Positions 11,714-24,257 of a DNA stretch of 64,000 nt are shown piece by piece. The first letter of the stretch is position 1; each line of letters begins with the position of its first letter. The stretch is from Acridotheres tristis (Eukaryota; Chordata; Aves; Passeriformes; Sturnidae). Below the pieces are notes generated by a model that ran no database searches, had not been told where the DNA came from, and saw only the letters and a program-made list of their open reading frames with translations. The position numbers and the translations under genes were made by a program. The stretch spans positions 51,077,154 through 51,141,153 of the forward strand of contig CM072887.1 of the NCBI GenBank assembly GCA_037013685.1, read 5' to 3'.

Positions 11714-14700
11714 AAGGCTAGATTTTGGAGGCCAGTGGAAAGCTCCTGCAAGGACAGTTACAAGACAGGTTCTGGTATACTTTTCCGTAAGCGTTTCAAG
11801 AATTTCTCCTCACCATCATGTAGGAAAACACGATATAAAAGCTTGTAGCTATCCAAGCTATCCCGGCACGTCTCATGTAAAGGAAAATGTTGTTGGCTAA
11901 GAGCTCTGACAGCACGTCTTCCTCTAGCTATGGAAGCTGAAGGTCCTTCTGTCCCTACTTGTTCCATGCTGGCTGAAGGCTCACATTTCTACCTCATTCA
12001 GTGTGTGTCCTCCACTGACCTTCAGCCAAAGCCAACCCAGATGGCTTTGCCTGGAGTAAGAAGCAGAGCGCTTCCCCAGCTCTTCGACAAGTAGGGTGGT
12101 GGGGTAGTAACGTCCAGGCTGTAAGCAATGATGATCCATGGGCAGAGGGTCACCTTTAACCTGTGCACTCCCTTGCAATTCCTGTCCACTGTCTGAGATC
12201 TTAAGCAGAGATGAAGAGTTATAGAAAAGGCAAGATGGAAAGTTTAACTTGCTGCATCACTAAAGTAATAGCTGAAGAAATAAGCTTACTAGACACGCTA
12301 CTGAACTTAGACTTCTAAATAAAAATTATCTATGATATGGTACTTGACAGAAGACTCATTTCTTCAGAGCAGACACACAGGTTTTATCCTGAACTTTCAG
12401 AACTCATGAATGTTATTGTAGACAAAGTACCCCCCTTGAATACCCTACTGTGACAGTCAAGACAAGAAAGAATAAAGTACAGATTCCAAATAGTGTACTA
12501 AACCAATCCCTCTCTAAATTGCCTTTTTTTTTACTATGCCCAGAAAACTCATTAAAAAGCAATATATTTTAAGAAAAAGATTATGACCTTTGAAACACAA
12601 ATGATAATGTAGCTGAGTAGAACCTCCACTAAATTTGATGCCTGTGCTCCAAAAGCTAGGTGTCAGCTCAAACAGATACTATAACACTAAAATGGCAGAA
12701 AGAAACTGGCTGACTTAAAGAGACTGGCAGAGATTAGCTAAACCTGGTTTCTGAGGATGTCTCATATTAACATATGGTATCTTCAAGGCCTGGTTGCCCC
12801 AGGAAACAGAGAAATGGAAAAACGGGTTTTCAGGCTACCTTTGCTTTCTCTGCTGCATTCAGCTGAGTTTTGGTGCAGCTGCAAGCAAAAGACTAAGGAG
12901 TATAAGGTGGCAATATCACCAAGACTTGTACCCTTAAACCCTCAAGGTTTGGTTTTATGTTAGGGCTTCTGCTCAAAAATTAGTAAAACCAGAAAAATGG
13001 TGAGAGGCCACTCTGATTGCAGAAGCTCCAACCAAGGAAAAACTGCCCTAGGAAAGGAGACAAGAAAGTCCACGGGACTTAAAAATGCTTTTGGATAAAA
13101 GAATCAAGACATAACGCCCATAAAAATGTTTCTACCAGAAAACATTATGCCACTACTAAGAAACATAAGAAATCAAGCTAAAGGCTTCTCATGAAGAATA
13201 AAGGCTTCTCATGAAGAATAAAAGACACAGCAAACCATAGTGATCACTCAGAAATTCAGATACAATGAATGGTTAAGAAAAGTGATAAGGTAGGAAAAAA
13301 AAAAAAAGACAAAACAGATCCCTACTGAATTTTACATCTCCAAAGAATTATTCAAATTCCCACTTGAGCATTTCCAGAAACTAACACCATCAATTCTGAT
13401 TCAGGCAGTTACAACAGATATATTAAAATTTAGGCAATTATGTCCCAAGCCATTATTGCACTGTTCTAGAACCTTTGTGACCACCATAAATTGTTTACAT
13501 GATAGAAGAGCAAGCACTAAAAGAAAAGAAGGCGTTTCTTTTCTGTCAGGACTCCTTCATGGGAGACAAGCAGAATAATGAGATCCCAGGAAGGGGCACC
13601 AGGCAGAGCCTGATGAACCTTGCATGACCTTAGGACAGGTAAAGCATTGCTCATCATTTCTCTAAGGATTGCTTACTAATACACCAATCCTACAGCAGTT
13701 TCCAATGTGATTAAAAGAGGATGAGTAAATGGAGTCAGAATTAACTTTGCTGGGGCTACTCCATTTCTTTAATTCTGTCGAGTCAAAGAAATTCTTAACT
13801 CGAACTGTAGATGTAGGTTTTGGCACCTATATTCCACTGCTTTTCATACCATTTCATTACAACTAGTCCTGGCAATGAGCAATGAACTCCTCAGTGGGTT
13901 TGCAGATCATCACAGCAACATGATTAGAAAACTTGATCCAAATATCGTAAAAGTCAATGGAACCTGGATTGAGACCAAAGAGAAATGCTCTTCCCTGCCA
14001 GGCGTCACTAGCTATACATCATGTTGCTTCTGTGGAAGAAAGGGAATCTTTGCCCATGCATCAATTTTAATTACTCAACAATACAGCCTGTTTTTGAACA
14101 ATGTAGCATCATGAAAGAAAACATAACCTGGCATGGAGGAAACATGTCTTCAATTAAAAATTCCACTGACTACAGTCACTGTTGAGTAAGACTACCACAC
14201 TGTTACTTCAGGGTAGGCACACACATATGAACACACACATGAACCAGCTTACTGATCTGTAGGTCTTCTAAATCCTCCCCTGGGAATCTGCATCACGACA
14301 GACATTTGCAGCATGAGAGATGTAGCTCATGTGGTCATGGGGATACAGATTGTACCTCACCTCCCATGTGAGATCACTCTTTAAAATTTTATACATTTCC
14401 TATCTTTAAAATACGGAGACATTCCTATGGGGAAAAAAAGAGTCTAATTCTAAGGAAGAAAACAAAATGTTTTAAGTATAGCTTAAATATGTATAAGATT
14501 TTATTTTAACACCTATTTCCAGAGATTATGCAAAAACAAGAACACACAATTGAATTTATGTAATAATTATTTGGCACTTTACATCTGCAATGCAATATTG
14601 GTCATATATTTATCTTACATGCTGTCCTTAGTGCAGAGGGCTTTTTTGTCAATTGGGCAGTAATAATTCATATACCAACTGGAAGAACAAGTCAGTCTGA

Positions 14701-14726
14701 CAAGAGCTGAATCTGAAGAGAACAAA
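11714..14726. other. Unassigned sequence
   Basis: Sequence downstream of the coiled-coil relic could include further eroded LINE material, but no motif supports that. It contains one exact 20-bp tandem duplication (listed separately) and a 13-base A run near 13.3 kb. No domain-bearing open frame was seen. Confidence 0.5.
13181..13220 (+). repeat. Exact 2 x 20-bp tandem duplication
   Basis: The unit 'aaggcttctcatgaagaata' occurs twice, head to tail and without a mismatch. Perfect identity suggests a recent slippage or duplication event, or an assembly artefact. No coding frame depends on it. Confidence 0.95.
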
Positions 14727-15140
14727 AATCACAGAAACATTTGGGATGGAAGCCACCTCTTTATGGGTCATCCTAGGTCACCCATAATAGTCACTCACCT
14801 AGTCTAGCTGTGACCGACTCCACACCCTCCCATGGCAGTTTGCTCCACTGACCTAAATGTTGCATACTAGTAACCCCTTTCCAATATCGAACAGTCTACA
14901 GCAAAGTACTCCCTGCTGTAGTTTAACCACAGTATTTCCCTCCCAGTTTCTCTCCAGCAACATATGAAAATATCTTGCCCTGTTCATTCTAGCTCTTGCA
15001 GATACATAAGTGCACCTAAAGCTCTCACTTAGGCTCTCTCCAGACCCAATGTACCTAGATTTCTTCTCTCAAACACACATTCAGCTTGACTTTGGGGTTT
15101 TCCATCTTCCTGAAGAATCCTGTGAATTGAGGCTGCCCTT
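14727..15140 (-). mobile_element. Very degraded CR1-like fragment (tentative)
   Basis: Read on the minus strand, this resembles an ancient CR1 3' region. The left edge 'atcacagaaacatttgggat' followed by 'ggaagccacctct' and 'gtcatccta' recalls the reverse complement of the CR1 tail (…ttgggttggaagggacctttggaggtcatc…). Further right, 'ctctctccagacccaatgta' recalls the 'ctggactctctcc' block. Divergence is large and boundaries are guesses. Unique sequence with chance similarity is the alternative. Confidence 0.35.
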
Positions 15141-18100
15141 TGGCTCTTTGATTTTGTAGACTGAAGAGGATTTTAAATATTTGCACCAAGTCTAGTTAGG
15201 AATTTAATTTATGAGGCTTCGGGATAAAAATATGTCACTGCACAACTCCCTGCTTTCTAGTGGTATTTGTTCTTTCAAATTTAATATTTTTCTCCCAAGA
15301 GATACCTCAAGAAAATCCTGCAGAGAAGATCAATACTCACATTCATTAAATAGCTGGAATTTAATACCACTCTTCTTCAGGATGTGCCCTGTAATTCCAG
15401 AGAACTTCCATCCAAACACAAACCAAGAGTGTTACTCCCCTGTATAAACTTATGTCACCTCCATTAGGGGTTGCTCAGAATGAAGCCACATCAGCACCAA
15501 TATTACCTGAACATTTACACAGAACATCTGGAGGCTGTTTAGGCCACACTAAATTCCAGTAGCAGGAACTTAAAGATACTTCTGATATGCCTGGTCTGCA
15601 ATCATGGCCCTTATACTTTGATTTTTAAGTAACACCCTTCACCTGATATATGTGACACATAGAGGAGGTCCAGGAGCACAGGAGTTGGTGGCCTCCTCAT
15701 GCTTCCAGAGAGAGTCTTTGGCTGAGCTGCCTGCAGTAACACACTGTGTGTGCAAGGCATGTCCACCACACATCCACCTGTCCCAACTCTGCCAATGCCT
15801 AACACAGATCCCTCTGAGTGATGTCTGAGCAGTCCATAAAGACACACTGGGGTGGTCAAGTTCTCCATCTGTGACAGAACACCTGTGCTGGTTTTGATAT
15901 CTGACAAAAATGCAATTTCCACAACTGTGGATTTAAAATACAGCATTCATTTGGCATATCATTGTATCCTGATATCTGAGACTTAAAATCAATTATTTGC
16001 CTGTAACATAAAACAAATCCATTTTCCCAGTGAAAATACATGCCTAAAGTGCTAAAGACGCATGAAGAGGAGATTTATTTTCCTCTGTTTAGACACAAAG
16101 ATGGGCAGAGCATATCTGAATGGCTCTGCTCCACTGCTACTTCAAAGGGCTGCAATATAAGACTCATCCAACTTGTTTTCAGAATCAATACATGAAAGGT
16201 TTGGATTTCCTAGTTTTTCACTGCTTCAACAAAGAGAGGACACCACTGCTGGGACTGCCTTTGCCTAATGCCAGCATGAGAAGCTGAAAACAGATTACAA
16301 TAACATGGCACGAGCAATTTCTATATTAGAGAGAGAGCTGTAAAATCTGATACAAACAGACAAGCATTATGTTTTCCAACATGCAGCTCAGAAGACGGGC
16401 TTATTGACCATAAAATGAATTTTATAACCAACTTGTATTATGTCATCTGAGACCTTGGTTAGGCCACTACCTTTGAGACACAGATATATATATATATGAA
16501 TGATATATAGCATATATATAATTATTTCCCCCAGAAAACTGTCAAGTTACATTCCTTATATAACACTGCTGCAGTGCTAACCTGAAGCATAATGACTGTG
16601 CTCATTATAGGGTTATTATGAGTTCTGAGATGAAGAGCTGTCAATAATTTAATTTTCTCCATATAAGGTAAAATACTGTCTTTATTGCAAAGGGAATCCC
16701 AGTTATATCTGTTTGAAACGTTAATTACATTAAGGTTAAGAGCAGTAGCCACAGGTCTCCGTCCAGCAAGACATGCAAGCCTGTATCTCAGTGGGTATGT
16801 GGGACAAGGAAAAGGAATGCTGCAACCTCAGCTGCTGGACCTGGCCTTAGTGTACAATCCTCTTCATCCTTGTACTGAAGAAGATGGTACACAATCCTGC
16901 AGTGCTTATGGCCAAACAGACTCAATGTTTCTTGTATAAAACATGTAATACCTATACAAAATACATTTTCTTGGCAGTTCAGTCTAGCCTTTTTTGGGTC
17001 ATTTTTGCTGTCAATTCCGTTCAGCCTATGAAAAGAAATGGTCTTCAGCAGGGATTTATATTCCAATCACATAATCTCAATTTCTTTCAGAAAAAGAGCT
17101 ATTGACCTGGTTCTTCAGTTTTCAGATAAGTCAGGTCCAACTTTCAGCCACTGCCCTTATGTTGTGATTAGGTCTTGCTAATGGCTTCCTATTTAATATA
17201 CTGCAAGATAAACTGATACCTGTGCAGTTAGGTTCCAAATGTGTTAAATCAAATTGATAATGACAGGGCAAGTAGGTAAGCCTCTGACTACTTCCTGTCT
17301 GTTGATACAGTAGTGGGTTTTCTGGTCATCTTTTCTGTTAAAGACCTATAATCTAAAGGTCTTTTAAAGGTCCTATCTCTAGTGAACCAGCTTTTGTTGC
17401 TACAAGTTCTTGCATCAATATCCAATTGAGTTGCAAAGCATACTGTGGATTCTGTCAAACCCTTTAGTGAGGCTTGTCCTGGTTTGTAACTGGTTTGCCT
17501 GTGTTGGTATTCCCAAGAACCAGCTGGGCTTTGTTCACTGCAGGCCGATGGATCATCAGGAGATCATGGACCACTGCAATGCTCACAGCAGCTGCCTCTG
17601 CCTGCTCAATTCTCTCTCCCCTAAAGCCTGCAGTCTGCTTCAGTGCAGCCAGGGCTCAGGGCCTGGGCTGATGGATTAGACCCCTCCTGCTAACTGAAAG
17701 TGAGGTTTCAATGACTAATGTTCAGGTGGAAAGGTCACTGAGGATGAAATGAAAGTTCTGGAAACAACACGGGATGCAGGCAAGTTTATTTCAGTGTGTG
17801 TCTTACCAGAGTTTTAATTTTTTAAAAATAATTTTTAAACTACCAAAAGAGAAGAAATCCTAACTTTAGGGCATCTGCTCCATCTAGTTCATCTGCCTGC
17901 TCCAGGCAGTTCATCTGATTCAGCAAAGTACAAACCAGATACAATGAGACAGCCCTGTTTCACAAGCTCACTAATGTAATGCACTTCCATTTCTTAGGCT
18001 CCAGCCCACAGTTTGCCACCTTACAGAGCCTCCTCCTGACCCCAGTCCCACAGGGTGAGCCAGCACTTCATGCCCTCCACTGTGAGACAAGTGACATGGA

Positions 18101-21100
18101 TTTGTAGCTGGAGGTGAGAGGACGGTTGCAAATGAAGTGCAAACCTTGTCACGTCCACACTGTCCCTCCATATCCCTGCCCTCTCCTAGTGCCACTCACA
18201 GCCTGCCCTTTTGGGCTCAGCCCCTTCTTCCAGTGACCCCAAGCCACTGGGACCAGGCTCCAGTCCCCACCTGAGATGCTGAGGAGTGACGACCAAGAGT
18301 CTGCTCCTGCACAATCCACCCCAAACCAAAACTCTAAATGCATCTTCAATTCTACTCATGTATTTATAGGCCCTTGCATGCCGACAAACTATGCTTTCAA
18401 AAATATTACAGGAAAATGCTGCAAGTGGTTGTCATAAAAAAACCCATCATAATTTCATTAAAAATTAACAAAAAGAAAGCATTAGTGTTGTCCTGCCAAC
18501 TGAGGGTTGGGGGGTATCTCACATTATTAAATTGAGAAGGCCAGCAATGGAAAACCTTTTTAGATTGGTGTTTCCAGTCCTTCCTCTTTTGCTTGGTTCA
18601 AAAGTCCTGCATAATTAATACTGTAGTACTTAATAAATGCTTATGAACCTACTACCTCTCTGCTTTTTCCATTTAATTAGGTGATTGACTTCAGGCATAC
18701 TATAAATTATAATGACAATTTAATTACTTTTTTAATGTGCACACTTAAAAGATTTATAAACAGGGTAATACAGTGCACTCAAAATTAGAAATACCATGAA
18801 CTGGAGAACAGCACAAAGTAATGACATCTAAAGTATCTCCTCAGTGGCTGAGCAGCTGCAGTAACTGGGAGGTATTTAAAGTGTCTGGTACAACTACAGA
18901 GAGCTATATATTTCTGTCCAAATGCCCATGTATACCTCTTTTAACATTTCCTTCCAGCATTTGCACATCTCACTTCACTTCATGGCAGAAACATAAAGGA
19001 GCTCCAAGGGCAAGTCAGGCTTCGTACTGCAGTGTCTCGGGTAAAGCCTTCACAAGAAGTGGAAGACCTTTTCTTTTAAACAAATCATAAAACTTCTGAA
19101 TCACTTCATTATAACACAGTCATTGTTAAAATTTGCAGGGGGGCAAAATCTCCTACAATATTCCAGCTGGCACAGGCAAACTGCCAAAGACCATGGATTT
19201 TATCATCTCATGAACAGACCCTTCCTACTCTGGAGGCAGGAATGTCTGAGAATATTTTGCACCACATCCTACAACAATCCAAGTTAACTCTTCTGATATT
19301 GTTATTATGCCACCTAGGACTCATTCCCCTGTCACTTACAGGAATGTAAAAGCTAAAAGGATTGCATATACAACAAATCAAGTAAGAATCAGATCCTTCA
19401 AACTAATGCTCAAAAAAAAATTGCTAAACTAAAAATTATAATTTTAAATTTAAATAGTTTAAGATAATAAAAGTTAACCTACTTAGTTAGCCTACCTAAA
19501 TGTCCAGACATTTCCAAGCCCTAGATGGTCATTACAAAGAAAGCTGTATTTTCTACAAGTTACCTATCACTAACAGAGAGATATGACAGCATTTGTTTTA
19601 AATCACACAGTATGCTACATTGTTGAAAATTTCCCATGTAAAAAAAGTCATTAAAATTTGGGCTAGAGGAGACGCTTTCCCATCTGGGAGCTGAATCTGG
19701 TTTGGTGTGACTATTCCTGTTTGTCAATTTAGCAGTACAAAGTATAACTCTACATTCTTAGCATACTTACTGGGGATGCTGGCATCTCTGTAACCAGAAC
19801 TGCTTACAGAGAGGCGAAAAAAAAGACTGGGCAATTCACAGTGTGCTAGAAAAATTATGGGCAATTCCACGTTTTAAGCATCATCTATCAACAGTGTTGA
19901 ATAGTCAAAAGGGGAATAAATTTGAATGCATTGCCAAGGCAAATGCTGTGATAATTGTATCTGCTTTTCCTTTTCAATACAGAAAAAAACCCCAGACGCT
20001 CATCTCATCTGCACCCAGTGAAGCTGAGTGGAAAGCAGATCAATCCCACAGCTTCGTCCTGTGGCTGCCTGTCCACCTTGGCCAGCACAGAGCAAGACCT
20101 GAAAAGGTACAGGTAAAAGAAAAAAACACCAGGAGGCTGAGCAGCGTGGTGAATCACAGGGAGCTGCTTTGTCTGCAGCTTCCGTCCTCTGAGGAACTGT
20201 GCAGGGCTGAAACAATGGCTCTCCTATGGAGCTGCATCTCATCTACCTCATCTACAGCCAGTGATGAATGATGGGTCAAGAGGGCAGCAGACTTTGGGTG
20301 CACAACCCTTAAATACTTTATCAAAGATGGCAAAAGGCCATGTGCTTCAATAACACAGCAAATACTTCCTTTTGCTGTATAGCAGACAAATTCCTTCCTC
20401 TCTGCTGGCTCAATCTGAAGCTTTTGGTTCACAGCTCAGAGCGTGTGCAAGCTTTACATTCACAAAACATACACGTAAAAAAGCTTCAGTTTTATTCCTG
20501 AGACCATTCAACTGTAAACATTCTCACAGAAATGGAAAGTCACTCCTATCTGTGCTGAAATCCTATGCTTTCATAAATATGTAACTCTAGGGATTTGGGG
20601 AGCCCATAGACAATTAGAGACGGCACATTTTGCTTATTTTAAAAAGGGAAATTGAATAGTATGAATTGAAAAAAAAAAAAAATCTAAAACTGTATCTCAT
20701 CCAAGCTTGTCATACTGGGGTCTCCTGAAAGGAAAACCTACTGATTTGATAGAAATTAAAAGTTCAGTAAAATATAGAAATTTCGTCCATGGTTTAAATG
20801 AAGATAAATGAAAATAATAGGCCTTGTGCTACAACAACATACTTCAATACTAAAAGTTTGACAGTATTGTGCTACTCGGAGAATTACAATTTAGCAAGAC
20901 ATACAAGATGAGTTGGAATACCTTCATTACATAAAAATATGCAAAATAAAACTGAAGCAACCTTTAAAACGTTCTGAAGTAAGATGTCTTACTGCTTAAG
21001 AGTTGTCCAGGTTTTGTCCCAGTTAGAGGAGAGGTAAAGTATTTCAGAACCTTCTGCCATCTAAATTTTCTTTCAACCACTTTTGTCTTCTGTTCTTCCT

Positions 21101-24100
21101 TAACTCTTTCTTTGTCTTTTTATTGCTTTAGATATCTTTAAAACTTGATCTAACTGCTCTGAATTTGACAACAAAAGTTAATGTTCTAACAGGGCAGAAA
21201 GCTCATGTTTGGTTTCTAAAGGTAGTGGCAGAAAGCAATCTTGGAAAAAAACTCCAAATCAGCTGTGATCATTTCAGCTCCCTTACGAAAAACCTCAGCA
21301 ACAGAAGAAATCCACTTGGGTTCCTGCCCACCCAGCACCAGCAGCTGGGGTAACCCTGTAACTTTGGGATCATTATTTAATGGCAACAACACTTAGAACT
21401 GGATCATAACTTTCCCATTTTGGAGTCTTTGAGGAGCTGGCTGACACCAGAATGCCGATGTGAGCAGTGCAGGTTTCCCAGCAGTGCAGCGTGGGCAGTG
21501 AGGCAGCGAGCTGTGCCATCCCACCATCCATCCCACAGTGCATGGGAAACCTGCACCTTTCACCTCCAGACACACTAGGGCAGAAGAAATGGGGGTTTTC
21601 CCTCCCAAAGACCTCACATCATTTTACACTACGGCAATGGATTTGCATCATTACAATCGAACTGTGTATTACAAATCTCACTATAGATTTTGAATTTTAA
21701 CACTTCAGAACTGAGCAAAATAAATGGTGCTTATGCTCAGAAAATGGAAGGTCTTGGAGTGGAGATATCTCAGCTTCCTTACAGCCCTGTTGAGCAGGAG
21801 TGACATCTCTACTTCAGTCAAGTGAAAATTTCAGATTAAAAAATGAATGATTTTAATTGATAGCCATAATGTGTACTGAAAAGCTCCTAAAACAATAACA
21901 GCTTTTACACAACCACTGCTGCCCAGAAAGCAAACCAGCACAGAAATAACTCACCCTCCGAATATTTTCATTCCTTTTTCAGAGTGTGAAACTAAGATTG
22001 GCACCAAACTGCATCACCTTTTTAATGCATTTTCCAAATTGAGGGGCACTTGAGGAGCCACAGTTATGTCCCAGAGAAAACATATTCAATGTAACTTTTC
22101 TGCTACGCCCACCTTCAGTTCATGGCCCAGCACTCTGCTCCCTTTTATTCATCCAGGTGAGGAGAAGCTGACAGCTGGGGGAGGGAAGAGATTGGGAGCC
22201 ATATGGAGCTAGAGTCAATTTTTGGTACGTATTTGTGAATAGATACAAAAGAGATAAATGCTGGCATGCATAAATTCATATTTTATCAATACCTATTTTG
22301 GTACTTACTGTCAGAGTAATTTATTCCAAAATAGGCCTTTAAAAATGAACATCGGTTTAAAGAAAATTCCAATCCCGACTTATTTCTTGCCACAGCGAAT
22401 CCAGGATCCCAATGCCAAGAAGCAGGAGGCAGAATTCCATTCAACGAGGTTTACTTCATGATGCCAAAAGGGAAAGTGGTGCAAATAACTAAGAACCCAA
22501 GAGAGAGACTCTCCAGGTCACTGCTCAAGACAAGCTCCCCAGGAATGGGGGTGGGCAACCAGCCTTGGTACAAGGAAGCATTGTGGGTCCACATCCAAGC
22601 TGCTCACACAGAGGGCAAGGAGAGCTGATGATTTTGCATGCAGCATCTTGTAATAACAAAGGTTATCAAAATTACAAGATTCACTAGATTGGCTGTCTGT
22701 AATTGCTGCACCTACAAATGTTCAGTTTCACTTCTCAGACTTATTCAAATAATCCAGCCCTCATGGGCCTGCAAACCCGAGCTGCAAGCCTGAATACGAA
22801 AGGGGATTTATTAAAAGATTGCTGGTGCATCTGACCATGACGGAATGCTAAGAAACGAAAAAGTAATGAAACGTACAGAACATTTCTGAGCCCCAGATTA
22901 TGTTTGGCCTGGATCCAGTGGATGCGTTTGATATCCACTGGCTCCCCTGTTACAGACTCTTATCTCCCCAAACTTTGATCTAAGGCCACTGCAAGAGCAG
23001 AGGAACAAAAGTATCTATGAGAGTCACTTATTCCATTAGTCAGAAATCAAAAATCAAAAGAGCCACTTGAAACACTAACAGAATGCAAAAACTCATCACT
23101 TCCTTCAGAGAAGGGCAAAAGACCTTATTTGTAATTGTTGATTGGAACATATGCCATGCAGAAAATTTATGGACTCTATTACCAGCACTTAAATAGTTCT
23201 GTTGCTGGACTCCAGCAAATGGTTTGAATTTTTTATGCTTTTTTCAAAATCACAATAAAAAACACATACCCACCTCACAGAATAGAGGTTTCATCAATGT
23301 TCCTAACTCACTCTCAGCTTCTTAGGTAGACAGTCCTGCAAAAGTGCGGAGCACTATTATTTAGATTTGATTTGTTTTTAAAAAATTTAATCCTATCTAT
23401 TACTTGATTGGGTTTTTTTAAGAATTATCTTCCAGTTAGGAACAATTTTGGATGCAAAGTCAGTATCTCTGCCTGGAGACTGGCCTCAGGCTTCTGCCTC
23501 ATGCATATGTGTACATCATATTCCTACATCTTCCACAAAACAGAAAGTGAGTCTGTGAACAGGTCAGTAGGACACAAGCCAAGCAATGTACATCTAAATC
23601 TGAATGCAGAACAAACAAAAAGAGGTGGGTATTTTTAAGAACAAAACTCTCTCCTACGAACTTAATTTCTCCATGGTCACACAGTCTGGGTGCAATGTGT
23701 AAAAAATGGCTTTCTGAGGCACTGTGGTGTCTTCTGAATCACTGCCATTACCCAAGAAAACCCCAGGAAGTGGTTTGGATGAGAAGCTGGACCCAGCTTG
23801 CGTAGGTATCAGCTGATGTCACAGTACACACAGCACAAAGCCCTAACAATATGGACATTGTGAAATCAGGAATAACCTTCTCTTATCTCCTGCAGTTTGG
23901 GAAATAATTTCTAACCCGGTCACTATAGAGCTTAGGAATAAGTCAAACAGTTAATTATTCACTATGCTTCCTAATTAATCTCCATTTCAGGCCAAATCTT
24001 TGTATGCCCATAAAAACACGAAGATCTCCAGCGAGGGAAACAACAGCATGAGCTTTTGGACCTCCTTCTGCAAAGCAATTCGTTTTTCCATAAACAGTTA

Positions 24101-24229
24101 CTATTAAGCAAGGACAAAGCAACAAACCAGACAGCCATCTGTGTAAACCAATTTAAAAGGATGGTGACCTCATAGCATTTTTCAAACTAATGCTCTCCAT
24201 TTAACTTCTGCCACCCCGTCCTGCCCCAG
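15141..24229. other. Unique non-coding sequence
   Basis: About 9 kb with no recognised gene or clear dispersed repeat. It includes an AT microsatellite at 16.5 kb and a 15-base A run near 20.67 kb. The longest open frame is 142 codons (19843-20271, plus), overlapped by minus-strand frames of 80-92 codons, and has no recognisable domain. A somewhat GC-richer patch occurs at 18.0-18.3 kb. Confidence 0.55.
16484..16523. repeat. Interrupted (AT)n microsatellite
   Basis: Seven AT units at 16484-16497 are followed by a GAATG interruption and two further ATAT blocks separated by 'gc'. It is an imperfect simple repeat. Confidence 0.75.
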
Positions 24230-24257
24230 CAGATGCCGGGTTCGAGCAGGTCCTCGG
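24230..24257 (+). other. Possible 28-base micro-exon (speculative)
   Basis: A pyrimidine-rich stretch (about 24200-24227) ends in CCCCAG at 24229, followed by a CpG-rich 28-base segment and then GTGAGC at 24258-24263, a near-consensus 5' splice site. The acceptor is NAGNAG-like, so a 25-base version is also possible. The local CpG density stands out from the flanks. No reading frame or homology supports it, so this could be chance. It is listed only as a place to look for spliced transcripts. Confidence 0.15.

Noticed and set aside
20640..20700. A15 run as the tail of a processed pseudogene
   Set aside because: No polyadenylation signal or recognisable transcript lies upstream, and no flanking duplication was seen.
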